Shown here: piece after piece, positions 34,525 through 40,704 of the stretch
How the letters are laid out: each line of letters opens with the position of its first letter
Numbering within the stretch: the first letter of the stretch is position 1
From: Chloroflexota bacterium
Lineage (GTDB): Bacteria; Chloroflexota; Anaerolineae; Anaerolineales; Villigracilaceae
Assembly: GCA_019873655.1 (NCBI GenBank)
Contig: JAIOAU010000007.1
Coordinates: 1-64,000, forward strand
DNA: 64,000 bases
Direction of reading: 5' to 3'
The notes under the pieces: model-generated
What the model was told of the DNA's origin: nothing
The model's input: only the letters and a program-made list of their open reading frames with translations
Database searches by the model: none
Program-made: the position numbers and the translations under genes

Positions 34525-34971
34525 CTAAGCGCAAGAGATATTGTCAGCTTCCAGCTTCTTTTGGTAGGCTGTCAGACCATCCGCTCCGGTGACCAAGCCG
34601 CTTTTCTCAACCTCCCAGTTGCTCGGCTTGAGCTCAGCAATCCAGCCTTCCCCGTAGGGATCGGTGATTGCCAGGTTGGGATCGGCAGCCAGTTTGTCGT
34701 TGCCACGCACCAGTATACCGGTTACAGGCGCAGGAACAGGACCGACAAATTTGCTGCTCTCGACCGTCGCCAGACTCTTCCCCTGGGCCACTTCCTGCCC
34801 GACAGCCTTTGCCTTGACCGTCACCGCGGCCAGCTTGCCGCCGGACAATTTTCCAGCCACCGCCGTCATGCCGACGCGCACCAGCCCGCCTTCAATTGGT
34901 TTTGCCCAGACGTGCTTTTCGATCAAGTAGTACAAATCTTCGGGCAAATAGCAACCACGAATATCGGCCAT
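34525..34971 (-). CDS. lbpA: Lipoyl carrier protein, GcvH/LbpA-like
   Basis: The 148-residue protein has the GcvH fold. The modified lysine is K74 in VESSKFVGPVPAPVTG; glycine-cleavage H proteins typically have AASDI-like residues after the lysine, whereas FVGP is closer to the lipoate-binding proteins of sHdr sulfur oxidation. No other glycine-cleavage gene is nearby, while a lipoate ligase, TusA and DsrE genes are. I therefore infer a carrier of lipoamide-bound sulfur rather than glycine cleavage. Start ATG 34971 has AAAGGAG. Sure of the fold and lysine; the sHdr-type role is inference. Confidence 0.82.
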   Translation of the reverse strand: MADIRGCYLPEDLYYLIEKHVWAKPIEGGLVRVGMTAVAGKLSGGKLAAVTVKAKAVGQEVAQGKSLATVESSKFVGPVPAPVTGILVRGNDKLAADPNLAITDPYGEGWIAELKPSNWEVEKSGLVTGADGLTAYQKKLEADNISCA

Positions 34972-34994
34972 TGAAATTCTCCTTTCCTGATTTG

Positions 34995-35360
34995 TCAGAA
35001 GGTCAGCGTCTTGCTATCCTCGGCCATCTGCCACATGGCAGCCCCGCCGACCATTTTTACGCCATCGATCAGATCTTGCTGGGTGAGGCCGTGGAGTTCC
35101 ATGGATGCCGTACAGGCTGTGAATTCAACGCCGGCATCCAAGGCATCTTGGATGAAATCACTGACCGGCTTTCCTCCAGCCTTGGGATAGACGTTCTCGG
35201 CCAGCCCTTTCTTGAGAAGCAAAGTTCCATCGATGGTGAAGAACATGGTAACCTCATAGTCCATCGCGGCCGCCAAGGTGGCAAAGAAGAACGGCGTGGC
35301 GCAGCGGCGCGGCGTATCAGGACCACTGGTCATAATGATGAGGATTTTTTCGTCAGCCAT
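34995..35360 (-). CDS. DsrE family sulfur-transfer protein (first)
   Basis: The 121-residue DsrE/TusD-fold protein has FTACTASMELHGL, with Cys83 in the conserved cysteine position of the DsrE/DsrE3-like group. A second Cys20 is near the N-terminus. The flanking LIDGVKMVGGAAMWQMA is nearly the same as in the second paralog. Family members carry persulfide on the cysteine and exchange it with TusA-type proteins. ATG 35360 with an AGGAGA site. It is 25 bases downstream of the next dsrE gene and 23 upstream of lbpA. Confidence 0.82.
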   Translation of the reverse strand: MADEKILIIMTSGPDTPRRCATPFFFATLAAAMDYEVTMFFTIDGTLLLKKGLAENVYPKAGGKPVSDFIQDALDAGVEFTACTASMELHGLTQQDLIDGVKMVGGAAMWQMAEDSKTLTF

Positions 35361-35385
35361 TTGTATTCTCCTAAATATGGGGGGA

Positions 35386-35865
35386 TCAGAATGTGAGGGC
35401 AATGGCGTCGTTGGCAGCATACTCAATGAAGGCCGCCGCGCCAGCCACTTCCACACCATCAATCAGGTCTTCCTTTTTGATTCCCAAGACATCCATGGAC
35501 ATCTGGCAGGCGATGATGCGCACTCCGCTTTCGACGGCCATTTCAAGCAATTCGCTGAGTTTGGCGACATTGGCCTTCTTCATCCAACTGTTCATCATGC
35601 TCGTCGCAACCGCCGTCATGCCGGGCAGAACTCCAAGAATGTTTGGGACAGAAATGCCAGGGATGGGCTGGGGCATGGCCGGGTTGGCAATTGGCGCTAC
35701 TTGGAGTTTATCCGCCTTTCCTTTTTTGATGATTTCCAACCCATAGAAAGTGAAGAAGATCGCCACTTCCATATCCATCGCAGCCGCGGCAGTAGCAAGA
35801 ATCAGAGGCGGATAGGCCGCGTCCAGACTGCCATGCGCAGCAATGATTGCCATTCGTTTTGCCAT
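35386..35865 (-). CDS. DsrE2-like sulfur-transfer protein (second)
   Basis: The 159-residue member of the DsrE/F/H fold has an insertion (ISVPNILGVLPGMTAVATSMMNSWMKK) that is typical of the DsrE2 branch. The cysteine lies in IIACQMSMDVLGIKK (Cys120), followed by DLIDGVEVAGAAAF. DsrE2 genes are found in sHdr and related sulfur clusters, but their chemistry is less clear than that of DsrE3. The ATG at 35865 has AAGGAG. It lies between the other two DsrE genes. Confidence 0.8.
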   Translation of the reverse strand: MAKRMAIIAAHGSLDAAYPPLILATAAAAMDMEVAIFFTFYGLEIIKKGKADKLQVAPIANPAMPQPIPGISVPNILGVLPGMTAVATSMMNSWMKKANVAKLSELLEMAVESGVRIIACQMSMDVLGIKKEDLIDGVEVAGAAAFIEYAANDAIALTF

Positions 35866-35882
35866 AAGAATCTCCTTATTTA

Positions 35883-36248
35883 TTAATAGACCAACACGTT
35901 GGTAGCCTCGGCGCACTCTTTCACGAAAGTGGTCGCGTTGACAACCACCGCGCCTTTGACAAACTCTTTCTCTGGGTCAATTTGGCGGGACTTGACGCAA
36001 GGCCCGCACACCAGCAGTTTGCCGCCATTCTCAAGGTAAATATCCAACAGTTCCTTGAGGGGCGGGAAGCCGGCTGCAAAGACGTGCTCGGCTACACCCT
36101 GCATGATGAGCATCACGCCATTGGCTTGGAACCCCAGAGTCACATCCATATCTGAAGCCTGGGCCGCAGTCGCCATCACGAAGGGAATGGTGGCTCGCTC
36201 AGGGTCTTCGGGGCCATGTGTACACATAAGAATTAACTTTTCCGCCAT
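35883..36248 (-). CDS. DsrE family sulfur-transfer protein with CxxC (third)
   Basis: The 121-residue DsrE-fold protein has LLVCGPCVKSRQI (Cys81 and Cys84), a CxxC pair instead of the single cysteine of its neighbours. Another Cys is at residue 9. The pair could form a disulfide or bind persulfide on one Cys. ATG 36248 with GGAGGTG. It is the first of the three dsrE genes, just after the tusA terminator. Confidence 0.8.
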   Translation of the reverse strand: MAEKLILMCTHGPEDPERATIPFVMATAAQASDMDVTLGFQANGVMLIMQGVAEHVFAAGFPPLKELLDIYLENGGKLLVCGPCVKSRQIDPEKEFVKGAVVVNATTFVKECAEATNVLVY

Positions 36249-36293
36249 AGCACCTCCATAAATTAAACTAATTCAGGCAAAGTTGAGCCAAAT

Positions 36294-36319
36294 AAAAAAG
36301 GACTGCCGTTTGGCAGACC
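36294..36319 (-). terminator. Rho-independent terminator after tusA
   Basis: On the minus strand GGTCTGCC, loop AAAC, GGCAGTCC (one mismatch) is followed by TTTTTT. It lies between tusA and the dsrE genes and could end or attenuate the regulator-tusA transcript. Confidence 0.75.
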
Positions 36320-36324
36320 TTTCT

Positions 36325-36561
36325 CTACTTCACCTTCTTGATATAGAACGTGAATTTTCCACCGTCCTGCTCATGGCCGAGCAGTTCCTGTCCGGTCTTG
36401 GCTGTCCACGCCTGGACATCGGGCAGCGAGCCCGGATCGGTGGCAATCATCTTGAGCACCTGTCCCACCCGCAAGCCGTCCACTGCCTTCTTGGTTTTCA
36501 AGATTGGCATTGGGCAAGCCAAACCACTGCAATCCAGTTCCTGATCAAAGTTGAACGACAT
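36325..36561 (-). CDS. tusA: TusA-like sulfurtransferase
   Basis: The 78-residue TusA/SirA protein has the CPxP motif LACPMPILKTKKAV (catalytic Cys16) and another Cys11. It relays persulfide sulfur in tRNA thiolation or in dissimilatory sulfur pathways; the position between a regulator and dsrE genes favours the latter. ATG 36561 has AAGGAGG. Secure on motif. Confidence 0.92.
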   Translation of the reverse strand: MSFNFDQELDCSGLACPMPILKTKKAVDGLRVGQVLKMIATDPGSLPDVQAWTAKTGQELLGHEQDGGKFTFYIKKVK

Positions 36562-36571
36562 ACGAGCCTCC

Positions 36572-37324
36572 TTAAGGGTTGATAGCACTCATCTCGGCAA
36601 TCTGCCGCAGACGACTCATGAAATTGGCGCGTTCCAAACTGATCTGCTCAAACGTGCGCGCCACGCGCTCCAGCCAGCCGCTGATCTGCGCCACCTTACG
36701 CTCTTCCAGTATCGGGATTTGTTCAGAGGCCTGCTTCAGCAAATCTTTATCAATGTGATACTGCTGAGACAAATTTCGCAGGCGCTCATCTTCCTCTTCC
36801 GCATTGGGAGCCTGCAAATAAAATTGACCCGCCACCAAAATGGCGATCAACTCTCCCTCCGCCTCAATGCGGGCGCGGGCATATTGGAGACCGGCGTGGC
36901 AGGATATGAATTCTGGCTCGGAATTCCTTTGTTCCACCAACTTCCGCCACGAGGCCATGCAGGCCTGCCGGCCTTCTTCGCTCCCTAAAATTAATTTACA
37001 AAAATCACACGAATTACTGATGCGCGTGAGCGGACGGCCTTCCTTATCAGCCGTCACCGCGCCAATCTCGGCAATTTCAGCAAATACATCCTGCACAGGC
37101 TGCATGCAATGCAATGGCAGAATATTTGCATCGAGGGGGATACTCCGTTGATTGACATACCTGGGCCCGGAAAGCATTTCTTCCAAATCGCTTGCGTAGA
37201 AACGCCATTGGTTTCCCACCTTCACACCATTCAAACGACCATCTTTCAACATGCGATAGATAGTGGTGCGATCCACTTTAAGCAATTCCTGGGCCTGCTT
37301 GGCTGTTAGAAGCGTATTATTCAT
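36572..37324 (-). CDS. HTH transcriptional regulator with PocR sensory domain
   Basis: The 250-residue protein has an N-terminal MerR/excisionase-type helix-turn-helix (LTAKQAQELLKVDRTTIYRMLKDG, near 6-27) and a wing (KVGNQWRFYASDLEEML). A PocR ligand-sensing domain with clustered cysteines follows (NSCDFCKLI, RQACMASW, FISCHAGLQYAR). PocR domains bind small molecules or metals/hydrocarbons; the Cys pattern also fits an Fe-S or metal site. It is 11 bases upstream of tusA, with a palindrome covering its promoter. It probably controls the cluster and itself. Confidence 0.8.
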   Translation of the reverse strand: MNNTLLTAKQAQELLKVDRTTIYRMLKDGRLNGVKVGNQWRFYASDLEEMLSGPRYVNQRSIPLDANILPLHCMQPVQDVFAEIAEIGAVTADKEGRPLTRISNSCDFCKLILGSEEGRQACMASWRKLVEQRNSEPEFISCHAGLQYARARIEAEGELIAILVAGQFYLQAPNAEEEDERLRNLSQQYHIDKDLLKQASEQIPILEERKVAQISGWLERVARTFEQISLERANFMSRLRQIAEMSAINP

Positions 37325-37359
37325 AGGTGATGTAAGATGAGCCAACCGCGCTTGCAATC

Positions 37360-37402
37360 ATTTGCTATAATATACTATAGCAAATTATAAGGTTTATGAA
37401 AA
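37360..37402 (-). promoter_or_regulatory. Promoter with overlapping 10-bp palindrome operator
   Basis: On the minus strand TTTTCA (37397-37402), 17 bases, TATAGT (37374-37379). The inverted repeat ATTTGCTATA...TATAGCAAAT (37360-37369/37376-37385, 6-base spacer) covers the -10 box, the place for a repressor site. The regulator start is 36 bases downstream of the palindrome. Confidence 0.65.
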
Positions 37403-37417
37403 CAATATGCACATGTA

Positions 37418-37443
37418 ATTTGTCACTATAAAATATGACAAAT
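37418..37443. promoter_or_regulatory. Second palindrome upstream of the regulator promoter
   Basis: ATTTGTCA (37418-37425) and TGACAAAT (37436-37443) are perfect complements with a 10-base AT-rich spacer. It lies about 60 bases upstream of the predicted transcription start on the minus strand, a typical activator position, and it is also upstream of the thyX-like gene. Confidence 0.5.
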
Positions 37444-37552
37444 GTCATGTCCCGCCTGTATCCATGGGACGTTGAGAAAAAAGAAAAGCCAGCCTGCAAA
37501 TACTCTCAACAGCCCGGTTGACTGCCGGGGCGTTTTCGTCTATAGTTTGCCC

Positions 37553-38998
37553 ATGCCCAACCGCCAAATCTACCTCCTGTCCCCCAAAGAACTCCCCCCC
37601 GAAACCATCGCCGTCGCCTTTGCCAAGACCTCCCGCTCGCCAGAGTCGTTCCGCCAGATTGCCGCCGAACTAAGCGAGGAAAAATCCGCCCGCTTCCACG
37701 AAAAATGGGTGGTCGGCTACGGTCACGCCTCGGTGGCCGAACACGCCGTCCTGCACATCGCCATCGAAAACGTCTCGCGGCTGGCGGTCGAATGCATCGA
37801 GTCGAACCGGCTGGCCTCCTACACCGAGAAATCCACCCGCTACCAGAAGTGGGATTCGGACGCCTTTTTCACTCCGCCCGAACTGGACGGCCATCCTCTG
37901 CTCGAAACCTACACCCGGACCTGCCGCCTGCTCTTCGAGACCTACGCGCGGTCGCTGGCCCCGGTCAAGGCGCTGGTCGAAAAGCAGTCCCCGCGCCGGC
38001 CCGACGAGAGCGAGGACGCCTACGACCGGCGCATCCGCTCACAGTACGTCGACTCGTGCCGCTTCCTGCTCCCGGCCGCCTCGCTCGCCAACCTGGGCAT
38101 GACCGCCAACGCCCGCGTCCTCGAACACGCCATCGGCAAGATGCTCTCGCATCCGCTGGAGGAAGTGCGTCAGATCGGCGAAGAGATGAAACGGGTGGCA
38201 CAGGCCGAGGTCCCGACCCTGGTCAAATACGCCGAGGCCCTCCCCTACCTCACAGAAACCCGCGCCGACATCGAGAATCACCCTCTCCTGAGCGCCAATC
38301 GTCAATCGCCAATCGCCAATCGTCAATCGCCAATCGTCAATCCCCAATCGTCCGACTGGTGCATTCTGCACGACTACGACCCCGAGGGCGAGACCAAAGT
38401 CCTGGCCGCGGCGCTCTTTCGTTTCAGCGAGATGTCCTTCCGCGAGGCTTTGGAGACCGTCCGCGCCGCGCCGCCCGAAGAGTGCGAAAGTCTGGCCGCC
38501 GCGCTGCTCGCCAAACTGGGCAAACACGACGCGCCCCTGCGCGAACTCGAACACACCGCCTACACCTTCGAAATCCTCCTCGACCAGGGCGCGTACGCCG
38601 AGTTCAAGCGCCACCGCATGATGACCCAGACGCCCCAGGCGCTGACCGCCCGCCTGGGTTACGCCCTGCCGCGTCGGATCGCGGAGGCCGGTTGCGAGGT
38701 CCCGTATCGGGCCGCGATGGAGGCCGCCGCCGAAACGTACGAAAAGTTAGCCGAGTGGAATCCGCATGTCGCCGCTTACATCGTCCCCAACGGCTTCTAT
38801 CGGCGCGTCTTGTTCACCATGAACCTGCGCGAGGCGTTTGCCTTCTGCCGTCTGCGCGCCGCGCCCAACGCCCACTTCTCGATGCGCCGCCTGGCCCAGC
38901 GCCTGGCCAAAGAAATCCGTCGCGTCCACCCCCTGCTGGCGAAATACATAAACCTGCCAGACGAAACCTGGCAGGAACTCGGACGAGAATTCTTATGA
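37553..38998 (+). CDS. Tandem-domain ThyX-like protein
   Basis: The 481-residue protein contains two ThyX-like (flavin-dependent thymidylate synthase) domains. Domain 1 has GHASVAEHAVLHIAIENVSR (residues 57-76) and SNRLASYTEKSTRY (84-97), which keeps the second half of the RHRxxSxxxxSxR signature but not the RH. Domain 2 (near 350-380) keeps RHRMMTQTPQ but not the SxxxxSxR part. The linker near residue 248-266 is encoded by a heptanucleotide repeat. ATG 37553 fits the domain start; longer reading begins in the promoter region. Whether it makes dTMP is uncertain. A hairpin terminator follows. Confidence 0.78.
   Translation: MPNRQIYLLSPKELPPETIAVAFAKTSRSPESFRQIAAELSEEKSARFHEKWVVGYGHASVAEHAVLHIAIENVSRLAVECIESNRLASYTEKSTRYQKWDSDAFFTPPELDGHPLLETYTRTCRLLFETYARSLAPVKALVEKQSPRRPDESEDAYDRRIRSQYVDSCRFLLPAASLANLGMTANARVLEHAIGKMLSHPLEEVRQIGEEMKRVAQAEVPTLVKYAEALPYLTETRADIENHPLLSANRQSPIANRQSPIVNPQSSDWCILHDYDPEGETKVLAAALFRFSEMSFREALETVRAAPPEECESLAAALLAKLGKHDAPLRELEHTAYTFEILLDQGAYAEFKRHRMMTQTPQALTARLGYALPRRIAEAGCEVPYRAAMEAAAETYEKLAEWNPHVAAYIVPNGFYRRVLFTMNLREAFAFCRLRAAPNAHFSMRRLAQRLAKEIRRVHPLLAKYINLPDETWQELGREFL
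38296..38351 (+). repeat. Eight copies of a CAATCGY heptanucleotide in the ThyX-like gene
   Basis: Eight tandem 7-base units (CAATCGT or CAATCGC, one CAATCCC) run from 38296 to 38351 inside the linker. Since 7 is not a multiple of 3, loss or gain of one unit would shift the frame. Confidence 0.85.
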
Positions 38999-39000
38999 AC

Positions 39001-39036
39001 TCCTTGCCCCGGCCATTCCCGGGGCAAGGACGTTTA
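39001..39036. terminator. Strong hairpin between convergent genes
   Basis: TCCTTGCCCCGG (39001-39012) and CCGGGGCAAGGA (39019-39030) form a 12-bp stem right after the ThyX-like stop, followed by CGTTTATA. It probably ends both convergent transcripts. Confidence 0.7.
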
Positions 39037-39453
39037 TAGACTGGCCAATTGACCGAGAAAGCCGATGATGGTCAAGCCGCAAAAGGACAGCACCACCAAC
39101 CCGCTCAGGATGACGGCGACGACCGCTAGCGTCTTCTTGACATCCTTCTGCAGGAGGGCCACAATCCCCATGATGAGCGCGATGAAATTCAAGAGCGGGC
39201 CGCACCAGGAGAGAATCGAGGAGGCCACCATCAGCGGCGAAGACGGATCGATGGCCTGAAAAGGATTTTGCGCCGCGGCGGGATTGCTCAGCCCCACCGA
39301 AGCGCCATATACGGCGGAGAGCATTACGGCGACGCAGAAGACCAACACGCCCACCAAACTGACAATGAAGGCAGCCACGCCCAGTTTGGATTGCTTTTGT
39401 CCGGCGGGAGGCAAAGCCGCGTCAGAAACGGGGGGAAGAGAGGAATCATTCAT
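39034..39453 (-). CDS. Small multi-spanning membrane protein (DUF4190-like)
   Basis: The 139-residue protein starts MNDSSLPPVSDAALPPAGQKQSKLGVAAFIVSLV. It has a Pro-rich cytoplasmic head and three hydrophobic stretches (about 24-48, 74-98, 107-135). KLGVAAFIVSLVGV and IMGIVALLQKDVKKTLAVVAVILS are of the DUF4190 style. It is a paralog of the next leftward gene. Start ATG 39453 has AAGGAG. Function unknown. Confidence 0.65.
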   Translation of the reverse strand: MNDSSLPPVSDAALPPAGQKQSKLGVAAFIVSLVGVLVFCVAVMLSAVYGASVGLSNPAAAQNPFQAIDPSSPLMVASSILSWCGPLLNFIALIMGIVALLQKDVKKTLAVVAVILSGLVVLSFCGLTIIGFLGQLASL

Positions 39454-39499
39454 AGGGCACACTCCTTGGTTGTTTAGATTCGTCGGCCAGAACAGCCGG

Positions 39500-39883
39500 C
39501 TACATACTCCCCATGACCCGAATCAAATTGAGACCAACGATGAGGCAATAGCCGACCAGGAACAGGGCGCTGAGGACGAGGCCCAAAATGCCAAAAATCT
39601 TCTTGGTGTTTTTCTGCGTCACTGCGCCGATGCCCAACCCCAGCGCCGCCAGCGCCAGGATGCCGCTGAAGCAGGAAAAGGCGACGTCGATCGTATTATA
39701 AGCGGGATTCACCTGGAGGCCGCCGCTCAACGAAAAGATGATGACCATATCGATGCAGATGACCAACATCGCCAGAATGGCCAGGACGAAGGAGATGATT
39801 CCCAGCGTAGAATGTTTCTGGGGCGCCGGCTCGGCGGCTGCTTCGAGAGGCGGAGGGGGATAGGACGAACTCGAGTCGTACAT
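39500..39883 (-). CDS. Small multi-spanning membrane protein, paralog (DUF4190-like)
   Basis: This 127-residue paralog of the preceding-numbered gene has the same plan: Pro-rich head (YPPPPLEAAAEPAPQ), STLGIISFVLAILAMLV, a second segment around ILALAALGLGIGAVTQKNTKKIFG and a third at the end. It is transcribed first, and its neighbour follows after 46 bases. Function unknown; a tandem duplication is evident. Confidence 0.65.
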   Translation of the reverse strand: MYDSSSSYPPPPLEAAAEPAPQKHSTLGIISFVLAILAMLVICIDMVIIFSLSGGLQVNPAYNTIDVAFSCFSGILALAALGLGIGAVTQKNTKKIFGILGLVLSALFLVGYCLIVGLNLIRVMGSM

Positions 39884-39977
39884 GATGCGCTCCTTTGAAC
39901 AAAAGATTTGAATAAGTATATCCCAAAACGCTTGTCAAAACAACAGCATCGAATTTGTCCTGGGGTAAAATTACCCT

Positions 39978-40448
39978 ATGCCCTACCTGATTGACGGACA
40001 CAATCTGATTCCGAGCCTCGGCCTGCGCCTGGACTCGCCCGACGACGAACTGGCGCTGATCGAACGCCTGCAGCAATTCTGCCGCCTGCAGCGCACGCGG
40101 GCAGAAGTCTACTTCGACGGCGCGCCGCCCGGCTACGCCGGCAAGCGCGGCTTCGGGCTGGTGACCGCCCATTTCGTCCGCCAGGGGTCCAGCGCCGACG
40201 CCGCGCTCGAACAACGGCTGCAAGCCCTGGGACGCGCCGCCCGCAACTGGACAGTCGTCAGTTCGGATGGGCGCGTCCGCCGCGCCGCCCAGGCCGTCCA
40301 CGCCCGGGCGCTCTCGGCGGGCGAGTTCGCCGCCCAGGTTCGGGCAGCCTCTCTCCATGAAACGCAGTCCCCTCCGGCCGAGCCCGGACTCAGCCCCGAA
40401 GAACTGGAAGAATGGCTGACCCTCTTCAGAGAGCGGCGGGGGAAATAA
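39978..40448 (+). CDS. NYN domain ribonuclease, YacP/Rae1-like
   Basis: The 156-residue PIN-like NYN protein starts MPYLIDGHNLIPSLGL, with the first acidic residue of the active site. VYFDGAPPG and VVSSDGRVRRAAQ supply further conserved acidic/Ser positions, as in YacP/Rae1 endonucleases that cut mRNA on ribosomes. The -10 box TAAAAT (39966-39971) lies only six bases before the ATG and no ribosome site is visible, so the mRNA may be leaderless. Confidence 0.85.
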   Translation: MPYLIDGHNLIPSLGLRLDSPDDELALIERLQQFCRLQRTRAEVYFDGAPPGYAGKRGFGLVTAHFVRQGSSADAALEQRLQALGRAARNWTVVSSDGRVRRAAQAVHARALSAGEFAAQVRAASLHETQSPPAEPGLSPEELEEWLTLFRERRGK

Positions 40449-40519
40449 TTCGTACAATTTAGATAATTCTAATCTAAATTTAATGCAATCCCGGCGATTT
40501 TTGGGTATAGTATGACCAA

Positions 40520-40660
40520 CATACCTGCCTCCCTTTTACTGGTATTGCAGGTATGAACCATCGCAGGTCAGCATGTCCCCCCCATGCTGGCCGGGATCGG
40601 TGGTGTCCCCTCCCCTCAGGATCACCAGGCCTCGGCCTGGTGATCGAGGTTAACGGCCAG
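40520..40660. ncRNA. Structured intergenic element with alternative pairings
   Basis: Three stems are visible: CATACCTGC/GCAGGTATG (40520-40528/40547-40555), GGTCAGCATG/CATGCTGGCC (40566-40575/40583-40592) and a perfect 12-bp GATCACCAGGCC/GGCCTGGTGATC (40620-40631/40634-40645). ACCTGC can instead pair with GCAGGT at 40563-40568. CTGGCCG (40587-40593) can pair with CGGCCAG (40654-40660), excluding the second stem. No known RNA family was recognised. It may be a small RNA, a cis-regulator of the deacetylase gene or a repeat. Confidence 0.45.
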
Positions 40661-40704
40661 TCGTCCCTAATCAAAAGCAGAGATTGTCGACTATAATCCC
40701 GCTC

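Noticed and set aside
34525-34971. Glycine-cleavage H protein
   Set aside because: No gcvP, gcvT or lpd nearby, and the residues around the lysine and the neighbours fit a sulfur carrier better.
37511-37538. Terminator just before the thyX-like gene
   Set aside because: GCCCGG/CCGGGGC with GTTTTCG is imperfect and no plus-strand gene lies upstream; at most a leader hairpin.
38296-38351. Possible CRISPR repeats
   Set aside because: The unit is only 7 bases with no spacers, so it is a microsatellite.
40480-40674. 64-residue minus-strand frame
   Set aside because: It lies entirely across the hairpins, has no ribosome site or family, and is explained by structure.
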